From Kingdonia uniflora (Eukaryota; Streptophyta; Magnoliopsida; Ranunculales; Circaeasteraceae), in the NCBI GenBank assembly GCA_014058105.1, contig JACGCM010002784.1, positions 992,001-1,056,000 on the forward strand: DNA of 64,000 bases, written 5' to 3'. The position numbers and the translations under genes were made by a program. Below the pieces are notes generated by a model, which had not been told where the DNA came from, did no database searches, and saw only the letters and a program-made list of their open reading frames with translations. Below, one piece after another: positions 21,993 to 33,350 of the stretch. Every line of letters starts with the position of its first letter. The stretch's first letter is position 1.

Positions 21993-23805
21993 TGTAATGA
22001 CCCATATTTTTATTTTATTTTAGTATATATTCCTTTTTTGCATATTACCATCCATTAAGTTTATGTATATATTTCGCATATATTCCTTCTATCCATTATG
22101 CATCCATTTTATTCCTTTTGAGCAGGTTTTTGGGGTTAGATTCCTTTTCTATGTTTTTGGTGTTTTAGTTGTTATTAGGAGGAGGTGGTTGTGTTGTGGC
22201 TTTGGTAACCCTTTGTGGGTTTGTGTAGTGGTGTTTGTGGTATGGCGTGATCTGGGGAGGATCCGTAGTTTTTCCTAAGTTTCTATAAGTTTTCCGTGAA
22301 GGAATCTTTTATTTTTGAAGTTCGAGGCTGTATCTGTTCAGTTCTATTCGAACAGACCCTTTTCTGTTCGAATAAGTTTCTTCCTACTCGATTTTATTCA
22401 AACAAATCTTGCTCTGTTTGAATAAGTTTTATTATGCTTCATTTTATTTGAACAAGCCCTTTTCTGTTCGAATATGTTTCTTCCTGTTTCATTACGTTCG
22501 AACAGGATTCATTATGTTCGAATACTTTCCAGACTGATTCATTATATTCGAATAACTTTTGTTCTGTTCGAATAGATGTCTGTTTAGTTAATTTTCCTTA
22601 TGTTCCATTATGTTTGAACAAGTTTATTTTTGTTCGAACAAGGTTCTACCTGCTTTGTTTTGTATTCTATTCGAACAGAGGCACATTTTTAGCTACATGT
22701 TGGGCCTTTAACCTCATTTCTCATTTATTCATAAACACTCGTTTACTCTCTCACCCCCAAATCATAATCCCCTCTTTCCCAAATTCAAATCCAATACGTT
22801 CCCTCGCTCGCCGATTCTTCACCGTGATCTTCGCCTTTATCCTTGGTGAGTAATTTCCTATTCATTTCCATTCCTTTTGTTCGATTAGAGGTTGGGTTGA
22901 TTTCTAGGGTTTGGGTTATTGATTGGTTTCCTTTATTGTTTGATTGATTGTTGTTACAATTATCTGTTGTAGCTTATCCTGTGTTTTGTTAGCCGTATCG
23001 CTAATTCTGGGTTTTGGAGTTCTGATTTTGGTTTCGTCAGGACTCTAGATTATTATCAGGTGAGTCCCCCTTCATTTCTAAATTCCTCTACTGGTTATTA
23101 GATGCTGATTAGAGTAGTGCTCTGTGTAGAGAGGTGCATGTGATTTAGTTATGGTATGATATTATATTTCTCAGTATGAGTTGTTAACCTATAAGTTAGT
23201 TATCCTGCAATTTGGTTTATTGTTTGCATTGGACTTTGGGTTTAGTTAGAAGCTGTTAGTATGGTATTTCTCGTAACCGTGTTCTTATTGATGGTTTTGG
23301 TCTTTTAGAGACTGATGTTGGTTAGTTATGGTGACGGCTAGGTTGCTGTCTCATCTAGGTTTAGATGATGCAACTGAGTCATTGTTTATTTCTGCTGTTA
23401 GGATTGTTTACCATGCTCTTATGCAGGTAGTCGTCCTATGTGTGATGCCTGGTTTACGGCTATTGTGTTGTGATCCTTGGGATATGTTGTAACTTTTAAT
23501 CATGCAAAACTCTTTTAACTTAACGAGATCAGATACATAACACAGCTCTACATCGGTTGACCTCCGATAGGATCGCAGGAGTCCTAAATCGGGTTAAAAT
23601 AGTAGGTGAAGAACTGGTTGTGAACACTATCATACCTTTAATACCAATCCGGGAGTGTGGGAAGGTATGAGACAGTCTGAATCTGGTGCTAGACTTATCC
23701 TCGGTGAGGTTAAAATTCCTTGGGATGAAAATAAAGTTTGGACGCTGGCTCCGTGGGTTAAAAAGCCTGGAACACTTTGATCAAGTGAGTATCCACTAGC
23801 TTGGT
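21993..23805 (+). repeat. Element E 5' LTR (3' end deleted)
   Basis: It matches 26712-28535 at high identity up to ATCCACTAGCTTGGT, after which the two copies diverge. It contains the TTCGAA-rich repeat array (about 22330-22680). It also has a leader-like stretch with a possible splice donor (TTG/GTGAGTAATT near 22845). Confidence 0.9.
22330..22680 (+). repeat. TTCGAA-rich degenerate tandem array in element E 5' LTR
   Basis: Irregular units built on CTGTTCGAAYA with spacers such as AGTTTCTTCCTG repeat across about 350 bases. The core TTCGAA is palindromic. The same array is in the other LTR at 27045-27415, so it belongs to the element and predates this insertion. Confidence 0.85.
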
Positions 23806-23828
23806 TTGTGACTATTCCGACATTTTCT

Positions 23829-24700
23829 AGCAGATTCCTAGGTTATCGTCGATGAGAGAGATTGATTTTGGCATAGATCTTTTACCTGCTACGGCTCCGA
23901 TTTTAAAGGCTCTGTATCGTATGGCACCCATTGAGCTGAAGGAATTATATGATCAGATTTCGGAGTTGATGGATCAGAAGTTCATTCGGCCGAGTACTTC
24001 ACCGTGGGGAGCGCCAGTTTTGTTTACGAAGAAGAAGGATGGGTCGATGCGTCTGTGTATTGATTACCGCGAGTTAAACAAAGCGACGATCAAGAACAAA
24101 TATCCTTTACCTAGGATCGTGGACTTGTTTGACCAGCTTCAGGGAGTGCAGTTCTTTTCGAAGATTGATCTCATATCAGGTTACCATTAGCTGAGGATCA
24201 AGAAGGAGGATGTTTCGAAGACAACATTTCAGACTCGTTATGGGCATTATGAGTTTTAGGTTATGCCGTTTGGTTTGTCTAACGCGCCCACAACTTTTGT
24301 GGATTTGATGAACCGGGTTTTCCGATCTTTTCTAGACCGGTTTGTCATTGTATTCGTGGATGGCATATTGATTTATTCGAAGACCGAGGCCGAACACGAG
24401 GAACATTTGAGGATCGCTTTACAAACTTTGCGGGAGAACGATTTATTTGCATAGTCCAAGAAGTGTGATTTTTGGCAAAAGGAAGTGAAGTTTCTAGGGC
24501 ACGTGGTGTCCAAGGATGGTATTGCGGCTGATCCTTCGAAGATTGAGGTAGTTATAGATTGGGTGCAACCCACTAATGTTACAGAGATTCGCAGCTTTTT
24601 GGGATTAGTCGGTTATTACCGCAGATTCATTGAGGGCTTTTCGCGGATTGCAGTTCCTCTGACTTGCTTGACACAGAAGAATGTCAGGTTTGTTTAGGAT
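23829..24700 (+). pseudogene. Element E reverse transcriptase with in-frame stops
   Basis: Starts near [12 protein letters not shown] and runs through [46 protein letters not shown] and [20 protein letters not shown]. The catalytic box reads FVDGILIY where YVDDILIY is usual, so the second Asp is Gly. [16 protein letters not shown] and [20 protein letters not shown] lead into RNase H. Stops replace Gln at GYH(Q)LR and YEF(Q)VM (TAG for CAG) and Trp after RFV (TAG for TGG). Inactive. Confidence 0.93.
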
Positions 24701-25300
24701 GATAAGTGTGGATTGGCTTTCGCAGAATTGAAGAAGAGGTTGACTACAACACCTATTCTTATTGTTTCTTCAAGTGGGCTGAAGTATATGGTTTACAGTG
24801 ACGCATCGCTCAGTGGGCTGGGTTGTGTGTTGATGCAAGAATGCTTTGAGATAACTTAAGGTGCACGAGAGGAATTATCCTACTCATGACCTTGAGTTGG
24901 CAGCAGTGGTTTATGCGTTGAAGATTTGGCGACATTATCTTTACGGAGAGAGGTTCAAGCTCTTTTCTGATCAAAAGAGTCTACAGTACCTTTTCTCACC
25001 GAAAGAGCTGAATATGAGGCAGCGCAGATGGATGGAGCTCCTGAATGACTATGACGTCAACTTGCAGTATCACCCAGGGAAGGAAAATGTGGTGGCTGAC
25101 GCTTTGAGCCATTTGCCTAGGGGATTTCTTGCACGTCTGATGATTTGTGAGTGGTTGATGCTTCACGATGTGGTAGATTCTGGGCTGAGTTTGTATTCAC
25201 GGGGTACGGGTAGTTTTATTGCAAATCTGAGGGTTCAGCCTTCATTGATTTCACAGATAATAGAGGCTCAGTAGTAGGATGCTAGATTACAGTTTTGGGC
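24700..25300 (+). pseudogene. Element E RNase H domain
   Basis: Fragments [53 protein letters not shown] and [12 protein letters not shown], then [13 protein letters not shown], give the Ty3/gypsy RNase H with its D, E and D positions visible. One frameshift lies near 24843-24861, and a TAG ends the long frame at 25272. Confidence 0.9.
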
Positions 25301-25370
25301 TTCCGACATTAGTAGACCAGATTGGACAGTTAGTTCAGATGGTAGTATCAGGTACAGGGGCAGATTATGC

Positions 25371-26340
25371 ATGCCAGATTCAGAGGTGATGAAGCATGAG
25401 ATTTTGAGTGAGGCTCAAGGCTCTAGGTATGCTATTCATCCAGGTAGTATGAAGATGTACCAGGGTCTGAAGAGACATTATTGGTGGGATAACATGAAGA
25501 AAGAGATAGCTGAGTTTGTTTCCAAGTGTCTTACATGCCAGCAGGTGAAGGCCGAGCATTAGAAACTGGCGGGGCAGCTCAAACCTTTACCTATTCCAAA
25601 GTGAAAATGGGAGCACGTGATGAAGAACTTCATTTTGGGTTTACCGCAGACGAAGAAGAACCGCGATTCTATTTGGGTGATTGTAGACTGATTGACCAAA
25701 TCGACACATTTTATTCTGGTTCGCAAGACTTAGACGGTTGATGAGTTGAGCAAATTATATATGAGAGAGATAGTGCATTTACACGGGGTTCCAGTGTCTA
25801 TAGTGTTAGATCAAAATACTAGATTTATCAGTAACTTTTGGAAGAGTTTCCAGCGAGCTATGGATACCAGATTAGATTTTAGCACAACATTTCACCCCTA
25901 GACTAACGGTCAGAAGGTGAGAGTGAACCAGATTCTTGAGGATATGCTTAGGGCTTGTGTTTTAGACTTTAAGGGTAGCTGGGACGAGTACTTACCTTGG
26001 GCGGAGTTTGCGTATAGCAATAACTTTCAGTCGAGCATCGGGATGGCACCTTATAAGGCTTTATATTGTAGACCGTGCAAATCACCGCTGAGTTAGGCAG
26101 AGGTTGGTGAGCAAAGTTTACTGGGGCCAAGCTTGGTTCGTGAGACTACTGAGGCAATTACTATTACCAGAGATCGGTTACGTATAGCAGAACCAACAAA
26201 ATAGTTATGCCGACATCCGTAGGAGACCGCTAGAGTTTAAGATCGGTGATCACGTTTTGCTGAAGGTTTCTCCGATGAAGGGCGTGATGCATTTCAGCAA
26301 GTAAGGGAAGTTAGCTCTGAGATTTATTGGTCCGTTCGGG
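25371..26340 (+). pseudogene. Element E integrase
   Basis: The HHCC zinc-binding region is visible: SRYAIHPGSMKMYQGLKRHYWW and CLTCQQVKAEH. The core follows with stops at usual Gln or Arg codons: a DxLTKSTHF region (TGA for CGA), LDQNTRFIS where SDRDxRF is usual, TNGQ preceded by a stop (TAG for CAG) and AYSNNFQSSIGMAPY. Several transitions explain the stops. Confidence 0.88.
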
Positions 26341-26369
26341 ATTTTGGTCAGAGTGGGAGAGTTAGCGTA

Positions 26370-26664
26370 CCGTTTAGCATTGCCACCGTAGTTTGACTGA
26401 GTTTACAGCGTATTTCATGTTTCTATGCTGAGGAAGTATGAGCGGGATTCGCCATACGTGATTGACTGGGAACCTATAGAGGTTCAGGACGATGCCTCGT
26501 ATATAGAGCATCCGGTGTGTATTTTGGATCGCGCGGAGAAGATTATTCGCAGCAAGGTTATCCCTTTTGTGAAAGTGCAGTGAAGTCACCATGGGCCAGA
26601 TGAGGCTATCTGGGAGTTAGAGGCTGATGTGAAGGGGCATTATCCACAGTTATTCTCAGCCTGA
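26370..26664 (+). pseudogene. Element E chromodomain at integrase C-terminus
   Basis: VYSVFHVSMLRKYERDSPYV leads to IEVQDDASYIEHPVCILDR, then VIPFVKVQ followed by a stop, and PDEAIWELEADVKGHYPQLF. This is the plant chromovirus C-terminus; the chromodomain targets integration to marked chromatin in related elements (family knowledge). The conserved LW becomes Q-stop, so the domain is truncated. Confidence 0.85.
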
Positions 26665-26711
26665 GGTATGTATGGAATTTCGGGGCGAAATTTCTTTTTA
26701 GTAGGGTAGAT

Positions 26712-29339
26712 TGTAATGACCCATATTATATTTATTTATTATTTTAGTATATATTCATTTTCTGCATATTCACATCCATTAAGTTTCTGTATATATTCCG
26801 CATATATTCCTTCTATCCATTATGCATTTATTTTATTCCTTTTGGGCTGGTTTTTGGGGTTAGATTCATTTTTTGTGTTTTCGGTGGTTATTAGGAGGAG
26901 GTGGTTGTGTTGTGGCTTTGGTAACCTTTTGTGGGTTCGTGGTGGTGTTTGTGGTGTGGTGTGATCCGGGGAGGATCCGCGGTATTTCCTAAGTTTCTAT
27001 CAGTTTTCCGTGAAGGAATCTTTTGTTTTTGGAGTTCTGGGCGGTTTCTGTTCAGTTCTATTCGAATAGACCCTTTTCTGTTCGAATAAGTTTCTTCCTA
27101 CTTGTTTTTATTCGAACAAATCTTGCTCTGTTCGAATAAGTTTCATTGTGCTTCATTTTATTCGAACAAGCCCTTTTCTGTTCGAATATGTTTCTTCCTG
27201 TTTCATTATGTTTGAACAAGATTCATTATGTTCGAACAGGATTCATTATGTTCGAATACTTTCCTGACTGATTCATTATATTTGAATAACTTTTGTTATG
27301 TTCGAATAGATTTCTGTTTAGTTGATTTTCCTTCTGTTCCATTATGTTCGAACAAGTTTATTTTTGTTCGAACAAGGTTCTACCTGATTCATTTTGTATT
27401 CAATTCGAACAGAGGCGCATTTTTAGCTACATGTTGGCCTTTAACCTCAGCTCTCTTTTATTCATAAACACTCTCTCACTCTCTCTCCCCCAAATCGTAA
27501 TCCCCTCTTTACCAAATTCAAATCCAATCCGTTCCATCGCTCGCCGATTCTTCGCCGTGATTTTTGCCTTCATCCTTGGTGAGAAATTTCCTATTCCTTT
27601 CCGTTCCTTTTGTTTGATTAGAGGTTGGGTTGATTTCTAGGGTTTGGGTTATTGATTGGTTTCCTTTATTGTTTGATTGATTGTTGTTGTGATTGTCTAT
27701 TGTAGCTTGTCCTGTGTTCCGTTAGCCTTATCGCTGATTCTGGGTTTTGGAGTTCCAGCTTTGGTTTCGCTAGGACTCGGGATTATTATCAGGCGAGTCC
27801 CCTTCATTTCTAAATTCCTTTACTGGTTATTAGATGTTGATTAGAGTAGTGCTCTGTGTAGAGAGGTGTATGTGATTTAGTTATGGTCTGATATTATATC
27901 TCTCAGTATAAGTTGTTAACCTATAAGTTAGTTATCCTGTAACTTGGTTTATTGTTTACATTGGACTTTGGGTTTAGTTAGAAGCTGTTAGAGTGGTATT
28001 TCTCATAGCAGTATTCTAATTAATGGTTTTGGTCTTTTAGAGACTGATGTTGGTTAGTTATGGTGACGGCTAGGTTGCTGTCTCATCTAGGTTTAGATGA
28101 TGCAACTGAGTCATTGTTTATTTCTGCTATTAGGATTGTTTACCATGCTCTTATGAAGGTAGTCGTCCTATGTGTGATGCCTGGTTTACGGCTATTGTGT
28201 TGTGATCCTTGGGATATGTTGTAACTTTTAATCATGCAAAACTCTTTTAACTTAACGAGATCGGATACATAACACAGCTCTACATCGGTTGACCTCCGAT
28301 AGGATCGCAGGAGTCCTAAATCAGGTTAAAATAGTAGGTGAAGAACTGGTTGTGAACACTATCATACCTTTAATACCAATCCGGGAGTGTGGGAAGGTAT
28401 GAGACAGTCTGAATCTGGTGCTAGACTTATCCTCGGTGAGGTTAAAATTCCTTGGGATGAAAATAAAGTTCGGACGCTGGCTCCGTGGGTTAAAAAGCCT
28501 GGAACACTTTGATCAAGTGAGTATCCACTAGCTTGGTCAAGCTTGACAAAAATTGTACCCATTGTATCCCCTTAACAGATCTCTTTTAGATAAACATGCT
28601 AGCGGTTGATCAACCAATATTATAATATGATTGTGAACACGTTTTAAAACATTAAAGTATTCAACATTAGGACTAACAGAGCATATCATAGCATCCGTAT
28701 TTGGGATAATTGTGGGATTATCCCAGTTCATCATGTCATATCATATCTTCATCACATATCATTATTCCTTGCCACTATTCCTTTTCTCTAAACTCCTATC
28801 TCTATTCTTATGTTCTTATAACTCTATTATCTGGTTCATAGTTGCTTAGTTTATTATTCATTTACTTTAAAACCTTCTCTATCTCCTTCACCTTACCCTC
28901 TTCTCTGCACCTGTTATATTAGTAGGTTATTTATCTCTGATGGGTATTTAGTGAGCCGTGGTTTTGCTCACTCTCGCTTTGTTCCCCCCTTTCAGAGGTT
29001 GAGTAGCTTGGATTGCTGTGAGCTTTAGCCTGATTGGAGCCAGTTTTACCGCTGCAGATCTTTTTTAGTTTAGACTTTCTATATGTGATCTCAACATTTG
29101 TCGCTGTACTTTATTCGAGATATTATATTCTGATTTTAGTCTGATATGTATATATATCTTTTACTTCCGCTTTATTATTCTTCTTTACTCTGATGATTAT
29201 TGCTTTAAGTGAATAACTGAGCCTGAACATGTCTATGGCTCAGTTGTTCGTGGGGAAAATCTGAGAATTTCCCGACCTGCACAACTTCGAATCTAGTAAT
29301 TGGTCAAACTCACCGATTATTGGATTTTGGGGAGTAACA
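26712..29339 (+). repeat. Element E 3' LTR (complete)
   Basis: 2,628 bases from TGTAATGACCC to GGGGAGTAACA. Just upstream, around 26678-26711, GAATTTCGGGGCGAAATTTC and AGTAGGGTAGAT form the expected polypurine region. It carries the TTCGAA array (27045-27415) and the 0.8-kb end that the 5' LTR lacks. Confidence 0.92.
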
Positions 29340-29344
29340 TTTCA

Positions 29345-29524
29345 GCCTCTTGATTCACATCCTAGTTCGGGCATTTTAGGCTGAAGAAAAGCTGGGAAGA
29401 AAAACTTCTATGATTTTGTTACTGGAGATGGTGAGGAGGCGAAGAGTGCCTTGAAAAAGCAGAAGTTTGTTGACATCCCTTCTGCAGCAGTCGTGGTAGT
29501 AACAAGACTCATTTTCGTGGAGCT
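29345..29524 (+). pseudogene. Element D antisense gene, fragment between E and A
   Basis: This 180-base piece carries basic, Lys-rich coding potential (EEAKSALKKQKFVDIPS) and ends in GTGGAGC, which is duplicated as GAGC/C after element A. It corresponds in position to element A's antisense exon 2 (KRKWHEGEG...). It shows that A inserted into D's antisense gene. Confidence 0.5.
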
Positions 29525-30094
29525 TGTAGTGACTATTTTTGCATCTCAGACTCAAGCTCCATCTTCGACCATCATACGACCACTCGACCTCATCAATATA
29601 CATGTGGCACAATTTATGATGCATTACAGCTACAGAGTTCTATTCATTATTTTTGACCTCTACATCAACAGTTTAAGTCAACAAGCGCATAGTCATCAAT
29701 GAAGCCGTTACAAAACAACAAGATTAGACCGTTACACAATTAGTTCAATGACTATCAAATATATAAATATATTTTAACGTCTATCATTAAGGAATAAAGG
29801 TCGTCAAACGGTCATATTATAAAACCTATAAATAGGACCAATGAATTCCAAATGAAGGATGGATGAATCCTAACTCAAACACTCTATTCAAAATACTCAG
29901 AGCAATCCTTGTAATAGCTTGCAACTATCAATAACATCTCTCTTTCTAAATCCTCAGGAGAGGTCATAGTTTTTAACCTATTCAAAGGTTTTCGACGCTA
30001 AACTTTCTAATAGTATTTGTTTATTATTCATCTCAACGCTCTGATTATCCTTGGTGTAAAAACTAAGTTTGAGATACAAAATTATGCTATTACA
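29525..30094 (+). repeat. Element A 5' LTR
   Basis: 570 bases, TGTAGTGACTATTTTTG to GCTATTACA. The TATA box is CCTATAAATAGG near 29824-29833. It aligns end to end with 43187-43757 and with the solo LTR at 12457. Confidence 0.92.
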
Positions 30095-30120
30095 TTTGGC
30101 GGCGTCTTTGGGAATGAAGT
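30095..30120 (+). other. Element A primer-binding site
   Basis: TTTGGCGGCGTCTTTGGGAA directly follows the LTR. It is close to the TGGCGCCGTCTGTGGGA motif found after the 5' LTR of many plant Tat elements. Confidence 0.75.
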
Positions 30121-30165
30121 TTTTAATCCCATTATCTCAAAAATAGCTGATTATCTTTCTCTAGA

Positions 30166-31400
30166 ATGACACTTCTAGATCAGAGTACGCCAATTACTCC
30201 AGGAGAAGGAAACGCCGTACTAGCAGAATTGTGGGACACTTTAAACTCCAAAATTGAATGGCGAGCCACTCTGGAGCAACAACTGGCAAGTTTACAAGAT
30301 GCTTTGAAGGTTTTACAGGGTCAACAGATTACACCCCAGAAGAATAAAGGTGTGCTGCCAACTGCTTCGCAAGTTTCTGTTCTAGACAGAGTCGGGCCTC
30401 ACGCCAATAATCTAGAAGGGGACACTTGATCTAATCATTATTAACCTGCGATCGAACCAGCTCTAGTATAAGAAGTTCACCAAGAGTTGATGGCGGTATT
30501 ACTGGAGTCAAACAAGCAGAAGATCTACCCCGTGGAAGAGTGCGTAATCAACTAAGTGAAGGAAGTGACGACTACAATCCTCGTGAAGGATGCGTCCTAT
30601 GATTGACCACCACAGCTCGTCAGTACGTGACTCAGGAATATGTTGAAAAGCGTATAAAAGAACTGTTAATACCCAGGCTCAAACTACTAAAGGCATTCAC
30701 AACAGACCACCAAAATGCCCAATTGCTCAGGAATTATTGGATGACGAAGTTCCCATTGATTTCCATACCCCAAAAATATGAAAATACAGGGGAAATGATC
30801 TAGTAAAGCGCATTCAAGAATTATAGGACGCTTTAGGCCTATATTCTACATCCAACCACATTTTATACCGGCTCTTTCCTACCAGCCTGCAATGTGATCC
30901 TTTACGATGGTTCCACTCACTACCAGAATGGTCCATCATAACTTTTAAATAATTATGGGAACTCTTCGTCAAGAGCTACTTGCACAACAGGGACAAGGAT
31001 GAGAATCTATATTCTCTATTCAGCCTTAAGCAAGTACCAGGAGAAAAGCTCGAAACATTCACTAAGAAATTCTTGGAGTTGGTCTGAAAGGTGGACCGAC
31101 TCGATCAAAAATTTACTATTTTTGCATTCACCAATGCTTTACTCGTGAACGAAAGGGCGAAGGAGTACCTGATTCTAAACAAGCCTACGACTTTGGAAGA
31201 CATGATCGAGAAGGTCAACGGCTATATTGATCTCGTAAGGATGGTGTCCGAAAGACAAAAAACTTAAAAATCTACCTTAACAGCTAGAGACCAATTCACA
31301 GAGCAAGATTTCTTTCGTACTACTGATAACGGAGGAGACAGGAAGCGGGCCAAATCTAATGACGATCGAACTTAGAGAGGTGGTAATATGCCCAAGCCCT
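30166..31400 (+). pseudogene. Element A gag
   Basis: It starts MTLLDQSTPITPGEGNAVLA with a short helical stretch (LEQQLASLQDALKVLQGQQ). It continues through YVTQEYVEKRIKELLIPRLK and a retrotransposon gag pattern (PLRWFHSLP-like region near 30900-30925, AFTNALL near 31125-31145, DMIEKVNGYIDL near 31200-31230). Numerous stops and shifts. The same blocks occur in D (45170-46360) and C (52900-54259). Confidence 0.8.
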
Positions 31401-31639
31401 GCCTTCCCAAGATGAATTTCACGATAACCACCATATACGCTATACTTTAAAATGAGAAATTTTTCTGCAATGCCTAGTATCTCCAACCTATCGAGAACAA
31501 ACCCTATTGTATACACCACAAAGTTTGACATCACGACATAGAATATTGCTTCACTTTAAGTGACTGTTGGAGTATATTTTTGCAGATGGACGAATGCATG
31601 AATACATAGTGGATGTTGAAAGTTATAAAAATTGGAGTT

Positions 31640-32460
31640 ACAAGCTTACTACTGAGATCGTATAGGTCGAAGAAGAGACAGAGGATAAATATTTATACTA
31701 TATCTCCCTTAGCCACTTTATCAAAACTCATACCATTAATAGGTCGATCAGATGCAAAAGACAATGTCTCGGCTAGTGTCACGATTTATCCGTGGTTGAT
31801 AAAGAAGCCCGGCTAATCCCCGCATCTAATTTCCCAACGTACATGGATCTCCTTCGAAGATTGTGATGTTTGCCATGTCAATTTTCCTCATCATGATGTA
31901 CTCGTGATCATACTGAAAATAAGAAATGTTGTACTATATACAATAATGGTGGGTACTGGCAGTAGTATCAAACTGTTTTTTTTAAGCATGATTGATCAGA
32001 TGGGACTGGCTGATAAAGTTTAACCTTGTGATGTTGACATTAGTGTGTTCAATGGCTCTAAGGAAGAATGTGTAGGAAAGATCATACCTTCTATTATAGC
32101 TGGACCGACAATAGTTGACATAGTATTCTATGTTATCAATACGAGGTCACATTATTTGGGGATTATGGGACGCTGCTGGCTGTATAACATGCGAGCTATC
32201 CCATCAACCTATCATTTGGCGCTACGATTCGATTGGAATGACAACATTTATGAGATCAATGGCAGTCAAAAGCTAGCTCGAACTTGTGAAAATTCTATTA
32301 CCACCATGACAGAACCATCAATACTACAACTCACATAGCAATTACAGAAATCAACAGAAAATATTACAGATAATATTACAAAAAATGAGTTGCAAAGCGC
32401 AGAAATTACAGAATATGTCGAGATTAGTGGAGATAAAAGGGGCACCTACATTGAAACTAT
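31640..32460 (+). pseudogene. Element A protease region
   Basis: From about 31870 the translation reads CHVNFPHHDVLVIILKIRNV, then VGTGSSIKLFFLSMIDQMGL where the family has (I)DTGSSxD(V)LF. The catalytic Asp is Gly here. The open stretch 32045-32338 continues IIPSIIAGPTIVDIVFYVIN, LGIMGRCWLYNMRAIPSTYH and GSQKLARTC, which align with G (62900-63090). Confidence 0.8.
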
Positions 32461-32559
32461 TTTACCCATGATAGAGTGTAATGCTCTTATTTAATTTCTC
32501 AAAGACAACAATAATGTATTCGCATAGATGTTTCAAAAAATACCTGGCATTGATCCAAA

Positions 32560-33350
32560 TTTGGCTTGCCATAAGCTTAGTCTGAAAGATAAAGCTGAGG
32601 CAATCCAATAAAAACATAAAACTTTTGTACCAAGGCTCCGAGAAGAAGTTAATAAAGAGATCGATAAACTTATTAAAGTTGGTTTTATCCGAAAAGCCAA
32701 CTACCCGGAATGGATCCCAAACATTGTAGCATTACCGAAGAAAAATGGCATGATCAGAATATATGTGGATTTCATGGATCTCAACAAACATACTCCGAAG
32801 GATAGTTTTCTACTTCCTATCATAAACTATCTGCTCGATTCTACTGCGGGATACAAACTCTTATCCATGATGGACGCCACATCAGGGTACAATCAAATAC
32901 CTTTGTTACCCGAAGATCAAGAAAAAATAGCTTTCATCATAAAGCATGGTTTGTATTGCTATAAGGTTATGCCTTTTGGCCTAAAAAATGCAGGAGCCAC
33001 TTACCAAAGATTGATGACATAGATGTTCAAAGACCATCTTGGGAAAACAACAGATGTTTATATTGATGATATGATGTGCAAAAGTCTCAAAAAGGAGAGT
33101 CATCTCGTAGATTTACACACGACCTTCAAAATTATTCGGTCTTACAAAATGAGAATGAATCCTGACAAGGGTCAATTCATAATCTAATTAGGCAAGTTCT
33201 TGGGATATTTGATCAGCAAACAAGGTATCGTGGCTGACCCAGATCGTATTCATGCATTGTTATTTATGCCAAAGACAAAGAAAGACGTACAGAAGTTACC
33301 TGGCAAGATAACCACAATAAATTATTTTGCCTTCAAGTCCTCCGACTGGT
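32560..33350 (+). pseudogene. Element A reverse transcriptase
   Basis: CHKLSLKDKAEAI precedes PRLREEVNKEIDKLI, GFIRKANYPEWIPNIV and KKNGMIRIYVDFMDLNK. Then come HTPKDSFLLPIINYLLDST, LLSMMDATSGYNQI and VMPFGLKNAGATYQRLMT. The catalytic YIDD box is intact (VYIDDMMCKS), followed by KFLGYLISKQGIVADPDRI. A TAG after RLMT and a TAA after QFII break the frame. Confidence 0.92.

Larger units (their letters stand above)
21993..29339 (+). mobile_element. Element E: Tekay-like Ty3/gypsy chromovirus, internally deleted
   Basis: Flanked by a perfect target-site duplication TTTCA (21988-21992 and 29340-29344). The right LTR is complete (26712-29339, about 2.6 kb). The left LTR (21993 to about 23805) lacks its last 0.8 kb, and the deletion also removed the primer-binding site, gag and protease. 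What remains is RT, RNase H, integrase and a chromodomain, all in plus orientation with stops. Long LTRs starting TGTAATGACCC, a CGGGGCGAAATTTC-type tract before the 3' LTR and the chromodomain fit the Tekay/Del group. Confidence 0.9.

Noticed and set aside
22063..22278. Small hydrophobic ORFs in element E LTRs (also 26716-26964)
   Set aside because: T-rich LTR sequence gives Phe/Tyr/Val-rich frames; the two LTR copies do not preserve the same reading frame ends.
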